Positions 54,407 through 62,847 of a stretch of DNA of 64,000 bases are shown in pieces. The translations under genes were made by a program, and so were the position numbers. Within the stretch, counting starts at the first letter, position 1. Each line of letters begins with the position of its first letter. The notes beneath the pieces were generated by a model. The model was not told where the DNA came from. It did no database searches and saw only the letters and a list, made by a program, of their open reading frames with translations. Source of the stretch: Alloacidobacterium sp963823845 (lineage in GTDB: Bacteria > Acidobacteriota > Terriglobia > Terriglobales > Acidobacteriaceae); assembly GCA_963823845.1 (NCBI GenBank), contig CAWGND010000008.1, positions 434,001 through 498,000 on the forward strand, given 5' to 3'.

Positions 54407-56302
54407 ATGAATCTGGACTTGGTTGTAGAAGCGCGTATCCATCCGGCAATAGGTATCGCCCGGGTAGGAAACAGTGATGAGTTCTTCATTGGCCCTGAAG
54501 TCTCCTACGCTACCCTACCCCCGCAGGGCGGTTATCGAGACGCAGAGGGTCGGCTTAAACGACAGGCAGCACGGTTCCGTATCTACGGATACGACAGCCA
54601 TGCCAATGTAGTAGCCGAGTTGACAACAGCCAACGCCGAAATCCAGTGGTCTGCACACGTGGCGAACAAGAAAGCGGCGTGGTACGACTTCAACGTTGCT
54701 CTTGATTTGCCCGATTCCATTGACGTTCGTTCGCCTCGTCGCAATGCGGCAATCCAGGGCAAGGAACGTCATCAGTTGATCATCGATCCGGGAACTCGCT
54801 CGATTTCCGGCCCCAATCAAAAATCACTCCCTTTTGACACAGGAGAGTTCTTCGGCAAAAAGGTGTATCTCGGAGAGCTGTTGACGGATGAATCCGGCCG
54901 TCTGATGTTTCTGGGAGGCAAGGGAAAATCGGAGAGCCCGCTGCCAGGCTATTCTCTCGTAACATTCGCAAACAATCCCGGATGGCATGACGATACCTCC
55001 GATGGTCCGGTATCTGCGACCGTCACTATCAAAGGGCGCTCCATACCTGTTGACCCTGCATGGGTTGTCACGGCTCCGCCGAACTACTCTCCGGACCTTG
55101 TGACTCCTCAAACAATGTACGACGTGATCTTCGATGCGTCGGCCGGATCGTTAATCCCTCGACCTGCGAAGCCTTCTTTCACGCACGACATTCTGCCGCT
55201 GTTCCGTCAATTTAACGAAGCACAATGGGTCAATTTAGGCTTCTTTGTTCAATTCGGGTGGAGCGGTCCCAACGATTTTCTGCGCTCGGAAGTACTCCTG
55301 AAGCTCGCTACGCCGCCAGATGGAAAGGAGGATCCCTATGGAGAAGTGCGCCGTCAGATCGTCTATTCTTTCCGGGATCCTTCCTCGGATATCTTCGAAC
55401 CCCTGAAATGGCCTCCGCTCTACGGGGATGCTTTTGGAAGCTTCGACAGTCCACCCAGCCCGCGGGCAGGCTTTACTGTTACCAAGACAATCTACACGTT
55501 TCTCGAACAGTGGATGGAAGGCGATTTTGTCGGTGACTTTGACTCAAATGCAAAGCATCCAGCGTCTATCGAAGAGATAGCTGTGGAGGATCAGCCCGCT
55601 ACGTTGGATAAGGCTGCCCTCCATTTCTGCATGGGTGGACCGTTTCATCCTGGTTGCGAGATGACATGGCCAATGCGGATTGTCTCCATGTATCGCGCTC
55701 CGTTTCGCTTACGGCAGAGGCCGATCACCGATAAAGAGCCGGACTACGGCGAGTTCCTCACGCAGGCGACAATTTTGTCGACCGATGGTCCTCTCTCAGC
55801 CAGTGGCCCCGGCGATATCAGCAAGTGGATGGCAGTTCCGTGGCAAACTGATACTGCAAGTTGCAGGGCTGGATACCCTGGAACCGAATTTCCGGCCGAT
55901 ACCTTCATTCCAACCTTCTGGCCCTCACGTGTGCCCAACACGGTTCTTTCGGAAAGGAGCTATAAAACGGTCATCGATTCGAGTCTGCCACTCGATTTGC
56001 GCACTGCCGCGTTTTATCAACGGCCAAACTGGTTGCGGAGTCTTGGCCTGAATCGACCGTATGTGGAACAGATCACGCACATGATCGATCACTTTGGTGA
56101 ATTGGGCTTGATAGAAAAGCGCGAGACCGAAGCAGGTCCTCATTTCCCCTCGGTGATGTATGTTGAGACGCTGCCGCCATCTCCAGGCCCGCAACTGGTC
56201 GCTGCAGAGGCGATTGTCGAGGCCGAGCCTCAAATCGAAGGATCCGGAGTAGATCTCGAGTTCGCACAGGCTCGATTTGGTGGATTACGTCGACTCAGAT
56301 AG
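54407..56302 (+). CDS. LodA/GoxA-type cysteine tryptophylquinone (CTQ) oxidase
   Basis: A 631-residue quinoprotein of the L-lysine-epsilon-oxidase/glycine-oxidase family, which oxidatively deaminates an amino acid to give an oxo acid or aldehyde, ammonia and hydrogen peroxide. It begins EARIHPAIGIARVGNSDEFF and FIGPEV, a family landmark. The CTQ residues are predicted as Cys408 (ALHFCMGGPFHPG) and Trp479 (MAVPWQTDTASC). The EMTWPMR motif follows the Cys. No signal peptide, as is usual. The adjacent LodB-like gene is truncated, so cofactor formation is in doubt unless another LodB is present. Substrate unknown. Many family members are antimicrobial via peroxide. Confidence 0.9.
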   Translation: MNLDLVVEARIHPAIGIARVGNSDEFFIGPEVSYATLPPQGGYRDAEGRLKRQAARFRIYGYDSHANVVAELTTANAEIQWSAHVANKKAAWYDFNVALDLPDSIDVRSPRRNAAIQGKERHQLIIDPGTRSISGPNQKSLPFDTGEFFGKKVYLGELLTDESGRLMFLGGKGKSESPLPGYSLVTFANNPGWHDDTSDGPVSATVTIKGRSIPVDPAWVVTAPPNYSPDLVTPQTMYDVIFDASAGSLIPRPAKPSFTHDILPLFRQFNEAQWVNLGFFVQFGWSGPNDFLRSEVLLKLATPPDGKEDPYGEVRRQIVYSFRDPSSDIFEPLKWPPLYGDAFGSFDSPPSPRAGFTVTKTIYTFLEQWMEGDFVGDFDSNAKHPASIEEIAVEDQPATLDKAALHFCMGGPFHPGCEMTWPMRIVSMYRAPFRLRQRPITDKEPDYGEFLTQATILSTDGPLSASGPGDISKWMAVPWQTDTASCRAGYPGTEFPADTFIPTFWPSRVPNTVLSERSYKTVIDSSLPLDLRTAAFYQRPNWLRSLGLNRPYVEQITHMIDHFGELGLIEKRETEAGPHFPSVMYVETLPPSPGPQLVAAEAIVEAEPQIEGSGVDLEFAQARFGGLRRLR

Positions 56303-56448
56303 CGATCAAAACTACAGTAGCCTCTGAATTTGCTTATGAGTGCTGATTGGCTGCGAACTCAATAATCTCTGTACCGGCGTAGAGCACCCCACCGCGAACC
56401 CAATTTCGGCAGGAGTCTTCGTCAGACAACTATGGTAAATAGTCTGAG

Positions 56449-56820
56449 ATGAACCGAAACCGCCGATCGATTGTTATTGACACTGACACGGGATGCGACG
56501 ATGCCGTCGCGCTGATCATGGCCCTGCGCTCACCAAGTGTGGAAGTCAAAGCAATCACCACTGTCGCCGGCAATGTCACAGTGGAGCAGGCGACACGAAA
56601 CGCACTTTTCACAGTGGAGCTATGCGGCGCGGACGTTCGCGTCTTCAGCGGCGCTGCAAAGCCCCTGGAGCGCGAACTCCAGACTGCCGAATGGTTCAAC
56701 GGACGAGATGGACTCGGAGATCACGGCTACGCGCCATCCGTGAGCGCCGCCGCCGAAACGACCTTCAAAAGCCCGCTTAAAATCCACAGTGGATATTCGC
56801 CTTTTATTCGCCTACAATAA
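56449..56820 (+). pseudogene. nucleoside hydrolase, N-terminal fragment
   Basis: 123 codons of an inosine-uridine-preferring nucleoside hydrolase: metal motif VIDTDTGCDDAVALIMAL at about residues 9-26, TTVAGNVTVEQATRNAL, and NGRDGLGDHGY. Homology ends near residue 105 (ETTFKSPLKIHS), while the family has about 310 residues, so the C-terminal two thirds with the catalytic His are lost. Confidence 0.85.
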
Positions 56821-56825
56821 CTCCC

Positions 56826-57041
56826 ATGTTCCAAGGACCGACTTCCCGCATTTGCGGCTTTGTGATCACCTGCAAGCGTTGCCGCGAAAATATCCCCGCT
56901 CCTGTAGAAACGATGCCCGATAGCTGGATCATCCACACCTGCCCTTTGTGCGGTGAGCGGCGCAGATATCTCCCAGCCGAAATTTTCAGAGGCAGGCTCT
57001 CGTATAAAGTTGAAAAGCTGGGAGTACGCCATGGGGCTTGA
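56826..57041 (+). CDS. small protein with CxxC...CxxC (zinc-ribbon-like)
   Basis: A 71-residue protein with GFVITCKRCRENIPAP and IIHTCPLCGERRRYLPAE, two CxxC pairs about 25 residues apart, the spacing of a zinc ribbon. It overlaps the next gene (ATG at 57031), so both are probably co-translated. No further assignment. Confidence 0.55.
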   Translation: MFQGPTSRICGFVITCKRCRENIPAPVETMPDSWIIHTCPLCGERRRYLPAEIFRGRLSYKVEKLGVRHGA

Positions 57042-57309
57042 GGTCGGGGGATATCACGATAGCCCGGACTGGCCAAAACTCGGCCCATCTCTTCTCATTG
57101 CCACCTGCGTCATTCTCGCGATTCGGACCGCCAAGTGGCCTGCGAGATTCGATGAGAAACTCAGTCATCATGAACTGGACCATGAGATTGACTATGCCGC
57201 TGGGCTTGCCAGCAGGGTGCTTTCACGACTGATGGCCAAAAAGGAAGGCATTTTCCCCCAGAAGAAGGTGCCCTGGTATCAGCCGGACGGAGAGGATGCG
57301 CCGAGGTAG
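57031..57309 (+). CDS. small protein with one hydrophobic segment
   Basis: A 92-residue protein starting MGLEVGGYHDSPDWPKLGPS. One hydrophobic stretch (SLLIATCVILAIRTA) is followed by a charged region with HHELDHEIDYAAGLA and a basic C-terminus. It overlaps the zinc-ribbon-like gene by 11 bases. Function unknown. Confidence 0.5.
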   Translation: MGLEVGGYHDSPDWPKLGPSLLIATCVILAIRTAKWPARFDEKLSHHELDHEIDYAAGLASRVLSRLMAKKEGIFPQKKVPWYQPDGEDAPR

Positions 57310-57434
57310 GCTTCACATTCGCGGACACAACTTTTTCACAACCCTGGTGTCAATTCCTGCATCTGGATTTGCGTCACGGCCCATTTGATCGCCGTGATCT
57401 CACACACAACTCAGCCTGCAGGAGAAAGCTTTCC

Positions 57435-57638
57435 ATGAACGCCGCCGGGGACCTTGAATTTGCCCATCGCCTGAACGCAGATGGCACATTCGATTCCATC
57501 TGCATGTCTTGTTTCTTAACCATCGGCACTGCCGAAAACGAACCTGCGCTAGCCGGGCACGAGAAGATGCATCGGTGCAACGGCAATGGCGCCTACACTC
57601 ATCTTGTCGCCCAAAATGGCGCTGCTGCTGATCATTGA
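57435..57638 (+). CDS. small Cys/His protein of acidobacterial type
   Basis: A 67-residue protein starting MNAAGDLEFAHRLNADGTFD. It has ICMSCFLTI and ALAGHEKMHRC: a CxxC and an HExxHxC, a possible single metal site. Short proteins with the wording 'R-x-DG-x-FDSIC-xx-CF-x-TI ... HE-xx-H-x-C' are, in my experience, frequent in Acidobacteria and of unknown role. Confidence 0.6.
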   Translation: MNAAGDLEFAHRLNADGTFDSICMSCFLTIGTAENEPALAGHEKMHRCNGNGAYTHLVAQNGAAADH

Positions 57639-57990
57639 CTCATGCATGAATATTCGGCTTTGCGAGACGGGACGCCGCACGAAGGCGGCGTGGCTCAGGA
57701 ATGGTATTAGCGGCTTGTATTTTTTTGAGGGTTGCTGACAGATCTGGGGAAAGGGATTGCAATGAGGCTCAGCATATCCGAAGGCACTCATCTTTTAAAG
57801 ACCACCTAAGTAACTGTTTTCGATTACAAGAACGCGTTTAGGAAAAACTAAAGAGGTCTAGCCGAAGCGTATGGCGACGGCTACAGTTCAATCATTGAGT
57901 AGCACTTGGGGGAGGGCTACTGAATTGTGGCGACAGTGAACAAACGGTTCACTGGCGTTTCGCATTCAGAGAGAGTGCGGAGAAAAGAAG
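57639..57990. other. intergenic stretch without recognised gene
   Basis: About 350 bases. A hairpin ACGCCGC ACGAAG GCGGCGT is present near 57672-57691, with a run of seven T about 30 bases further; it may end transcripts of the small-gene run. No other feature is supported. Confidence 0.4.
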
Positions 57991-58146
57991 TTACTTTGTA
58001 AAGATTCCGCGCTTCTCTTCGTATTTTTGTTCGGTTTTCTGTGCTTTCTTCGCCGCATCATCGGCGGTGGGGTTGACGTTCTTTCTGGCAACGGATTTAC
58101 GGCCCTTGGTTTTCGGTACGAATGAAAGATTTCTTTCCTTAGCCAT
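57991..58146 (-). CDS. very basic 51-residue protein
   Basis: MAKERNLSFVPKTKGRKSVA and a Lys/Ala-rich helix AAKKAQKTEQKYEEKRG. An AGGGGGAA ribosome binding site precedes the ATG. The composition suggests a nucleic-acid-binding or ribosome-associated peptide, but no family is recognised. Confidence 0.5.
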   Translation of the reverse strand: MAKERNLSFVPKTKGRKSVARKNVNPTADDAAKKAQKTEQKYEEKRGIFTK

Positions 58147-58441
58147 ATTGAGTTCCCCCTCTCCCCTTGATGCCATCTCCGATTCGGGAGTTATCCTCAC
58201 GCATGATCCGCGCCACTCGCTTGTGGTTCACTCGCATCCCGCGGCGTTTCAGCTCCGCTGTCACCCGCCGGTAGCCATACCGACGACGGTGCTCGAGTGC
58301 GATTTGCTGAATGGCCGACTGCACTTCGGTGTCCTCTTCGCGTGGTAAGTGCTCTTTCAAGAACCGGTAGAATCCTGCCCGGCTCACTCTCGCCAACAGA
58401 CACATTCGCTCGATACTAAGACTGCCTTGCATCGGCATCAC
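58139..58441 (-). pseudogene. IS3-family OrfB, N-terminal fragment
   Basis: Reads MQGSLSIERMCLLARVSRAG, FYRFLKEHL and the HTH-like RRYGYRRVTAELKRRGMRVN-HKRVARIMRED of IS3-type transposase OrfB, then loses homology near 58172. The DDE catalytic domain is absent. The frame overlaps the OrfA stop by 4 bases as in intact IS3 elements. Confidence 0.85.
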
Positions 58442-58845
58442 TTCCCGGATCTGGTCGTAGATGCCGTCTCGCCAGAGTCGTTGCTGCTCTGGCGCCGAGC
58501 CTCGACTTTTTGCAAGGCACCTTTGAAAAAATCCACTTCCAGCGTCTTCTCCGCAAGCACACGTTGCAACTCACGCACCTGCTTGCGGAGTTCACGAACC
58601 GGAGACGTAACCCTGGCGCTCGACTCACTGACATGCTCAAGCTGCCACTGCCACTGATACAAATTGCTGCGGTCGATGCCCAACTCTTTCGCCAGCGCCG
58701 ACACGCTGGGACAATCCTTCATCTGCTCCACTTCCATCTGCCGGAACGACAAAGGGTATTTGCCGACTCGCCTCTTCGCCACTCGCAGTTCCTTTCCCTG
58801 CCAAGTGTTGCAAAGAATTCTGTCTCATTTTGTGGGGTCAGTCCA
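58172..58845 (-). mobile_element. truncated IS3-family element
   Basis: The left end is probably at 58845: on the minus strand TGGACTGACCCCACAAAATG leads into OrfA, a form typical of IS3 terminal repeats. The right part is lost at about 58172, inside OrfB. Confidence 0.7.
58438..58782 (-). CDS. IS3-family OrfA (in a truncated element)
   Basis: A 114-residue helix-turn-helix protein: KYPLSFRQMEVEQMKDCPSV, SALAKELGIDRSNLYQWQ and a leucine-zipper-like tail VRELRKQVRELQRVLAEKTL-EVDFFKGAL. Typical of IS3 OrfA, which binds the IS ends. The reading frame is intact but OrfB is truncated, so the element cannot move by itself. Confidence 0.85.
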   Translation of the reverse strand: MAKRRVGKYPLSFRQMEVEQMKDCPSVSALAKELGIDRSNLYQWQWQLEHVSESSARVTSPVRELRKQVRELQRVLAEKTLEVDFFKGALQKVEARRQSSNDSGETASTTRSGK

Positions 58846-58994
58846 CCCAAGGGGCACTCCTCGACTAAACCGGCGCACCAAGGAGGGTGCAACAGGAGCC
58901 AAAGCGGGAGACGACGATGAACGTCTACGGCTCCGCTATATTGGACAGCAAACGATCCGCGAACAGCAAAATCGTTCGTTTGATCCTTACTCGG

Positions 58995-59237
58995 TCACTT
59001 CAACAGAGAAGTGAAAAGGACCGCTCGCCCGTCGGGGAATCTCTCCTCTGTGGAGCGGAAGTAGTCTTCAGTCGACGCGAAGACTTGAATCGCTTGCGCG
59101 AGCCCGTTGCGATCGGTCCCAAGTAGCCCTCGGTACGCACGGAGCGTGCTGCGAATGCCTCGGTTTCCGGGAATTCCAAAAAAATCTGCCGCTGTTGTCG
59201 CGAAAAGTACTCCTTTTCCGCCACTAGATCTATGGAG
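58995..59237 (-). pseudogene. 3' fragment of an unrecognised gene
   Basis: An 80-codon minus-strand frame without any start codon but with a coherent protein: GGKGVLFATTAADFFGIPGN, RGLLGTDRNGLAQAIQVFAS, TEDYFRSTEERFPDGRAVL, then a natural TGA. Its codon use looks coding, while the plus-strand recombinase gene starts nearby. I do not recognise the protein. Confidence 0.4.
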
Positions 59238-59308
59238 TCAATTGGGGTCTCACCAGATGCCACACGTCATGGTGGATTTTCGATTCCGCAAGAGTCAGTG
59301 GCAAACAA

Positions 59309-60868
59309 ATGGAGAATCCATCTGCTGTATTCTCGAACGCGCCTCTTCCTCTGCGAGCAGCGCAATACGTGCGCATGTCCACCGAGCATCAACAGTACTC
59401 CCCTGAGAGCCAGCTGGAGGTGATCCGCAAATACGCTGCTGTCCACCAAATGGAGATCGTCCGTGAGTACTCGGACTTTGGGCGAAGCGGGTTGAACATC
59501 GCAGGCCGCGAGGGCCTGAACCAGCTAATGTCGGATGTGGAGAACAGGCGCACGGATTTCTCCGCATTGCTTGTCTACGATGTGAGCCGATGGGGACGCT
59601 TCCAGGATGTAGACGAAAGCGCCTATTACGAATACGTGCTCAAGAGAGCCGGCATTCGGGTGCACTATTGCGCGGAGCAATTCGAGAACGATGGCAGCAT
59701 GTCGTCATCTGTTCTCAAAACACTGAAGCGTTCAATGGCGGCGGAGTACAGCCGAGAGCTATCAGTCAAGGTCTTTTCCGGCCAGTGCCGCCTTATCGAA
59801 CTGGGGTTCCGTCAAGGCGGCCCCGCAGGCTTTGGCCTGCGGCGACAGTTAATCGATCGGGATCGGAATCCAAAGGGTCCATTGGACAGGGGTGAGCGAA
59901 AAAGCCTGCAGACCGACCGGGTCATCCTGGTTCCCGGGCCGGAGTTGGAAGTAGAAACCGTTCGAAAGATTTATGAGCTCTTTGTCGTTCAAGGTAAGAC
60001 CGAGCGGGAGATCATGGAGGATTTGAACGGTCGGCGCATGTTTGGAGAACTCGGACGCCCGTGGACAAGCGCGTCAGTCCACCAGGTGTTAATTAACCCG
60101 AAGTACATCGGTGCGAATGTCTACAACCGACGTTCCTTCAAACTGAAATACAAGCGGGTCAAAAACCCGGTCCAGATGTGGATCTGGCGAGACGGCGCCT
60201 TTGAACCTCTCATCTCGGTCGAGCTATTTGCACAAGCAAGGGAGATCATCGAAACTCGACATCGTCATCTTTCGGACGAGGAACTTCTGGAGCGGCTGCG
60301 GGAGCTGCTCCGCGCTCGAGGCCGGCTCTCCGGCATCCTCATCGATGAGACCGAGGATATGCCCTCCTGTGCCTGTTACTCTTCGCGTTTTGGCAGCCTC
60401 TATCGCGCGTACGCACTCATTGGTTGGGCCCCCGATCGGGACTACGCATATATCGAAATCAATCGCAAGCTCCGCCGGCGACATGCCGATCTGATTGCCT
60501 CCGTATTTGACCAGATCTTGGCCCTCGGAGCTACGGTTAGCGTCGACCAGAGCAACGACCTGCTCACGATCAACTCCGAATACACAGCATCCTTGGTCCT
60601 TGCAAGATGCAGGGAGAGTCGAACAGGACACCTCCGGTGGCAGCTTCGATTTGACGAGAGTCTGCGCCCAGACGTTGTAATTGCAGCTCGGCTCCGCCCT
60701 GGCAATGACGACATCCTTGATTACTACCTCTTGCCGCGCCTTGATGTCCTCGCTGAGCGATTGACCTTCAGGCCAGAAAACGGCCTGTTCCTGGATGTTT
60801 ATCGCTTCAACAACCTGAACTTCTTTATGGAGATGGCGCAGCGTGCGCGCGTGGAGGCAACGGCATAA
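59309..60868 (+). CDS. large serine recombinase
   Basis: A 519-residue site-specific recombinase. The resolvase domain begins LRAAQYVRMSTEHQQYSPES with the catalytic Ser24, then EYSDFGRSGLNIAGREGLNQ and LLVYDVSRWGRFQDVDES with the conserved Arg residues. The recombinase domain holds GLRRQLIDRD, KIYELFVVQGKTEREIMED-LN and SVHQVLINPKYIGANVYNRR. No Cys-rich zinc ribbon is visible in the last part. Such enzymes integrate or excise mobile islands or phages. It is followed by two degraded ParB-like genes, an arrangement I associate with recombinase/ParB cassettes. Confidence 0.92.
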   Translation: MENPSAVFSNAPLPLRAAQYVRMSTEHQQYSPESQLEVIRKYAAVHQMEIVREYSDFGRSGLNIAGREGLNQLMSDVENRRTDFSALLVYDVSRWGRFQDVDESAYYEYVLKRAGIRVHYCAEQFENDGSMSSSVLKTLKRSMAAEYSRELSVKVFSGQCRLIELGFRQGGPAGFGLRRQLIDRDRNPKGPLDRGERKSLQTDRVILVPGPELEVETVRKIYELFVVQGKTEREIMEDLNGRRMFGELGRPWTSASVHQVLINPKYIGANVYNRRSFKLKYKRVKNPVQMWIWRDGAFEPLISVELFAQAREIIETRHRHLSDEELLERLRELLRARGRLSGILIDETEDMPSCACYSSRFGSLYRAYALIGWAPDRDYAYIEINRKLRRRHADLIASVFDQILALGATVSVDQSNDLLTINSEYTASLVLARCRESRTGHLRWQLRFDESLRPDVVIAARLRPGNDDILDYYLLPRLDVLAERLTFRPENGLFLDVYRFNNLNFFMEMAQRARVEATA

Positions 60869-61166
60869 GTGAACAACGCATCGGACGGGCTTCCAAGCGC
60901 TCAGATTCACATTCCCGATCCACAGATTACACAGGCGGAGGACAGCGATGATCGGTGCCAACAAGCGCGAGACCTAGTTCAAGGAGCCCATTACAGTCAC
61001 GCGCCAAAAAGGAACTCGATGAAGATGGGAACCAATTCGATATCGCCTGCGGCTACGGAAGACTTAAGGCTTTTCTAGCTCTCGGTGAGAAGACGATACC
61101 AGCGGTCATTATTGAAACATCACGTGAAGAAAAGGGCGCAGCGTGCGCACACGGGGAGCTCGCGTG
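60869..61166 (+). pseudogene. ParB-like gene 1, multiple frameshifts
   Basis: Starts with GTG right after the recombinase stop. Pieces in three frames correspond to the next gene: SAQIHIPDPQITQ, FKEPITVTRQK and KELDEDGNQFDIACGYGRLK-AFLALGEKTIPAVI. They match the ParB N-terminal domain segment of 61164-61631, so this is a decayed tandem copy. Confidence 0.75.
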
Positions 61167-61631
61167 AAGGAACAACACATTGAACGGATTCCAATCGACC
61201 AGATTCACATTGCAAATCCCAGATCGCGCAGTATGGGTAAATGGCAGATCATCGTTGCCAATATCCGCGAAGTCGGGCTCAAGAAGCCCATTACAGTTGT
61301 GCGCCGCAAAGAGCCGAATGGAGATGGGAAGCAATTCGATCTCGTCTGTGGTCAAGGAAGAATTGAGGCATTCGTCGCTCTTGGGGAGAAAACTATCCCC
61401 GCAGTCATCACTGAGATTTCGCGTGAAGATCAGTACCTTATGAGCCTAGTCGAGAATATCGCAAGGCGACCGCCATCCAATAGGGACATTATCCGCGAAG
61501 TTCGAACTCTGCGGGAAGGCTTTGTAATGGGGCTGGAGCAAAGGGGTCGGGTCAGGCTGTGGCATCACCGAAACAACTGGAAACAGGATGAACTCGATGC
61601 ATGCGACAAACAAACCATTCAGTATCGATAA
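61164..61631 (+). pseudogene. ParB/RepB-like gene 2, C-terminally truncated
   Basis: GTG start giving VKEQHIERIPIDQIHIANPR. The ParB N-terminal nuclease-like domain is clear: VGLKKPITVVRRKE, FDLVCGQGRIEAFVALGEKT, YLMSLVENIARR (the ENxxR box). Homology stops near 61525 (EVRTLREG), before the helix-turn-helix part, and the rest of the frame is not ParB. The truncation point meets sequence from a group II intron remnant. Confidence 0.8.
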
Positions 61632-61885
61632 GCGCTTGGTGTACGAAGCGTATAAAGCGGTGAAATCCAATCGTGGAGCGGCCGGAGTGGACGAGCAGAC
61701 GATCGAGCAATTTGATGCTGATCTTTCAGGTAATCTGTACAAGATCTGGAATCGGATGAGCTCGGGAAGCTACTTTCCACCGCCTGTGCGTGCCGTCTCC
61801 ATTCCCAAGAAGAGTGGAGGAGAAAGGATTTTGGGTGTGCCCACCGTAGCGGACCGCGTGGCACAGACGGTAAAAACGCAGTCCG
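61588..61885 (+). pseudogene. group II intron reverse transcriptase, N-terminal fragment
   Basis: Reads KPFSIDKRLVYEAYKAVKSN, RGAAGVDEQTIEQFDADL, SYFPPPVRAVSIPKKSGGER and ILGVPTVADRVAQTV: RT blocks 0-2 of a group II intron reverse transcriptase. It breaks off near 61875. Neither the 5' intron RNA domains (only about 60 bases separate it from ParB sequence) nor the catalytic block is present. The subtype differs from the fragment at 3.1 kb. Confidence 0.85.
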
Positions 61886-61946
61886 CTGCCGCTATGATTT
61901 GGCCGTGCATTTGATGTATGATGTTTGATGTTGGGGAGGTGAGCCT

Positions 61947-62177
61947 ATGCGAACCACGCTCGTAATTGACGATGACGTTCTGAGCGTTGCCAAAGAAATG
62001 GCTGCCATCGAGAAAAAGTCAGTGGGCGAGGTGATCTCCTCTTTGGCGAGACGGGCACTGACCCCCACCGAATCAAGGCTCAAGACCAGAAACGGCGTAC
62101 CCCTGCTCAAGGTGCGGAAAGGCGCTCAACGAGTAACCTCTGAGCTCGTTCATCAACTCCGCGAGGAGCTTCCGTGA
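61947..62177 (+). CDS. vapB: VapB-type antitoxin
   Basis: A 76-residue protein starting MRTTLVIDDDVLSVAKEMAA, with a ribbon-helix-helix-like N-terminus (strand TTLVID, then helices to ISSLARRAL) and a C-terminal tail LLKVRKGAQRVTSELVHQLR that would wrap the toxin. GGGGAGGTGAG precedes the ATG. Its stop overlaps the VapC start by 4 bases (GTGA). It should neutralise VapC and repress its own operon, as is known for the family. Confidence 0.88.
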   Translation: MRTTLVIDDDVLSVAKEMAAIEKKSVGEVISSLARRALTPTESRLKTRNGVPLLKVRKGAQRVTSELVHQLREELP

Positions 62178-62608
62178 CCCGGTTTCTTCTGGACATCAAC
62201 GTCCTGATTGCCCTTATTGATCCGGGTCACGTTCAGCATGACCGTGCACACGAATGGTTCTCGTCGAAGGGAGCTAACGCCTGGGCGACCTGTCCGCTCA
62301 CAGAAAACGGAGTGCTGCGCATTGTCGGTCATCCTCGATATCCAAACTCCGCCGGCACTCCCGCCGCAGTTGCTGGACTGTTGGCGTCGTTGCGGGAGTT
62401 GCCAGGTCATGCATTTTGGCCAGACGATATTTCCCTGCTTGATCAAGGGCACTTGAACACGGCCCGCCTCTTGGAATCCGCTCAGGTCACAGACAGCTAT
62501 CTCCTCGCGCTTGCTCGCGCGCATGGAGGTCAGTTGGCCACCTTTGATCAACGTCTGGTCACGGATGCGGTGATTGATGGGCGTCATTTGCTCCATCTGA
62601 TTCGGTAA
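62174..62608 (+). CDS. vapC: VapC-type PIN-domain ribonuclease toxin
   Basis: A 144-residue PIN-domain protein. Acidic active-site residues appear in FLLDINVLIALID (Asp7), CPLTENGVLRIV (Glu), and QVTDSYLLALARAHGG followed by LATFDQRL (Asp residues). The TA-system subgroup with 'SKGANAWATCPLTENGVLRI' is common. It cleaves RNA (usually tRNA or rRNA) when free of VapB. GTG start inside the vapB stop. Intact. Confidence 0.92.
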   Translation: MTRFLLDINVLIALIDPGHVQHDRAHEWFSSKGANAWATCPLTENGVLRIVGHPRYPNSAGTPAAVAGLLASLRELPGHAFWPDDISLLDQGHLNTARLLESAQVTDSYLLALARAHGGQLATFDQRLVTDAVIDGRHLLHLIR

Positions 62609-62847
62609 GATGCGCGCGAACCAGCCTCAATCGGCATTAGAGAAGTCGGTCACACGAGGCGGTCATCCCCTAAGTATCAGAGTGAGATACGCTAAAACGC
62701 CCACGGAAATTGCGAAGTGGCTTCCGCACCCACAGACGTGGAGGTGCTCGTATCTGACCTGCAACGGCCGGCTGTCCCTGCTTTTTTTGGGCAGAGGCCG
62801 GCGACACAATGAGACATTTTGCCAGTAACTGTATGGCATAATGTAAG

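Noticed and set aside
59000..59263. An 87-residue minus-strand gene beginning MASGETPID
   Set aside because: A different minus-strand frame over the same bases gives a far more protein-like sequence with a natural stop, so this one is judged a shadow.
3099..61885. The two group II RT fragments as one gene split by a rearrangement
   Set aside because: Motif wording places them in different RT subtypes, and RT blocks 3-4 are missing from both.
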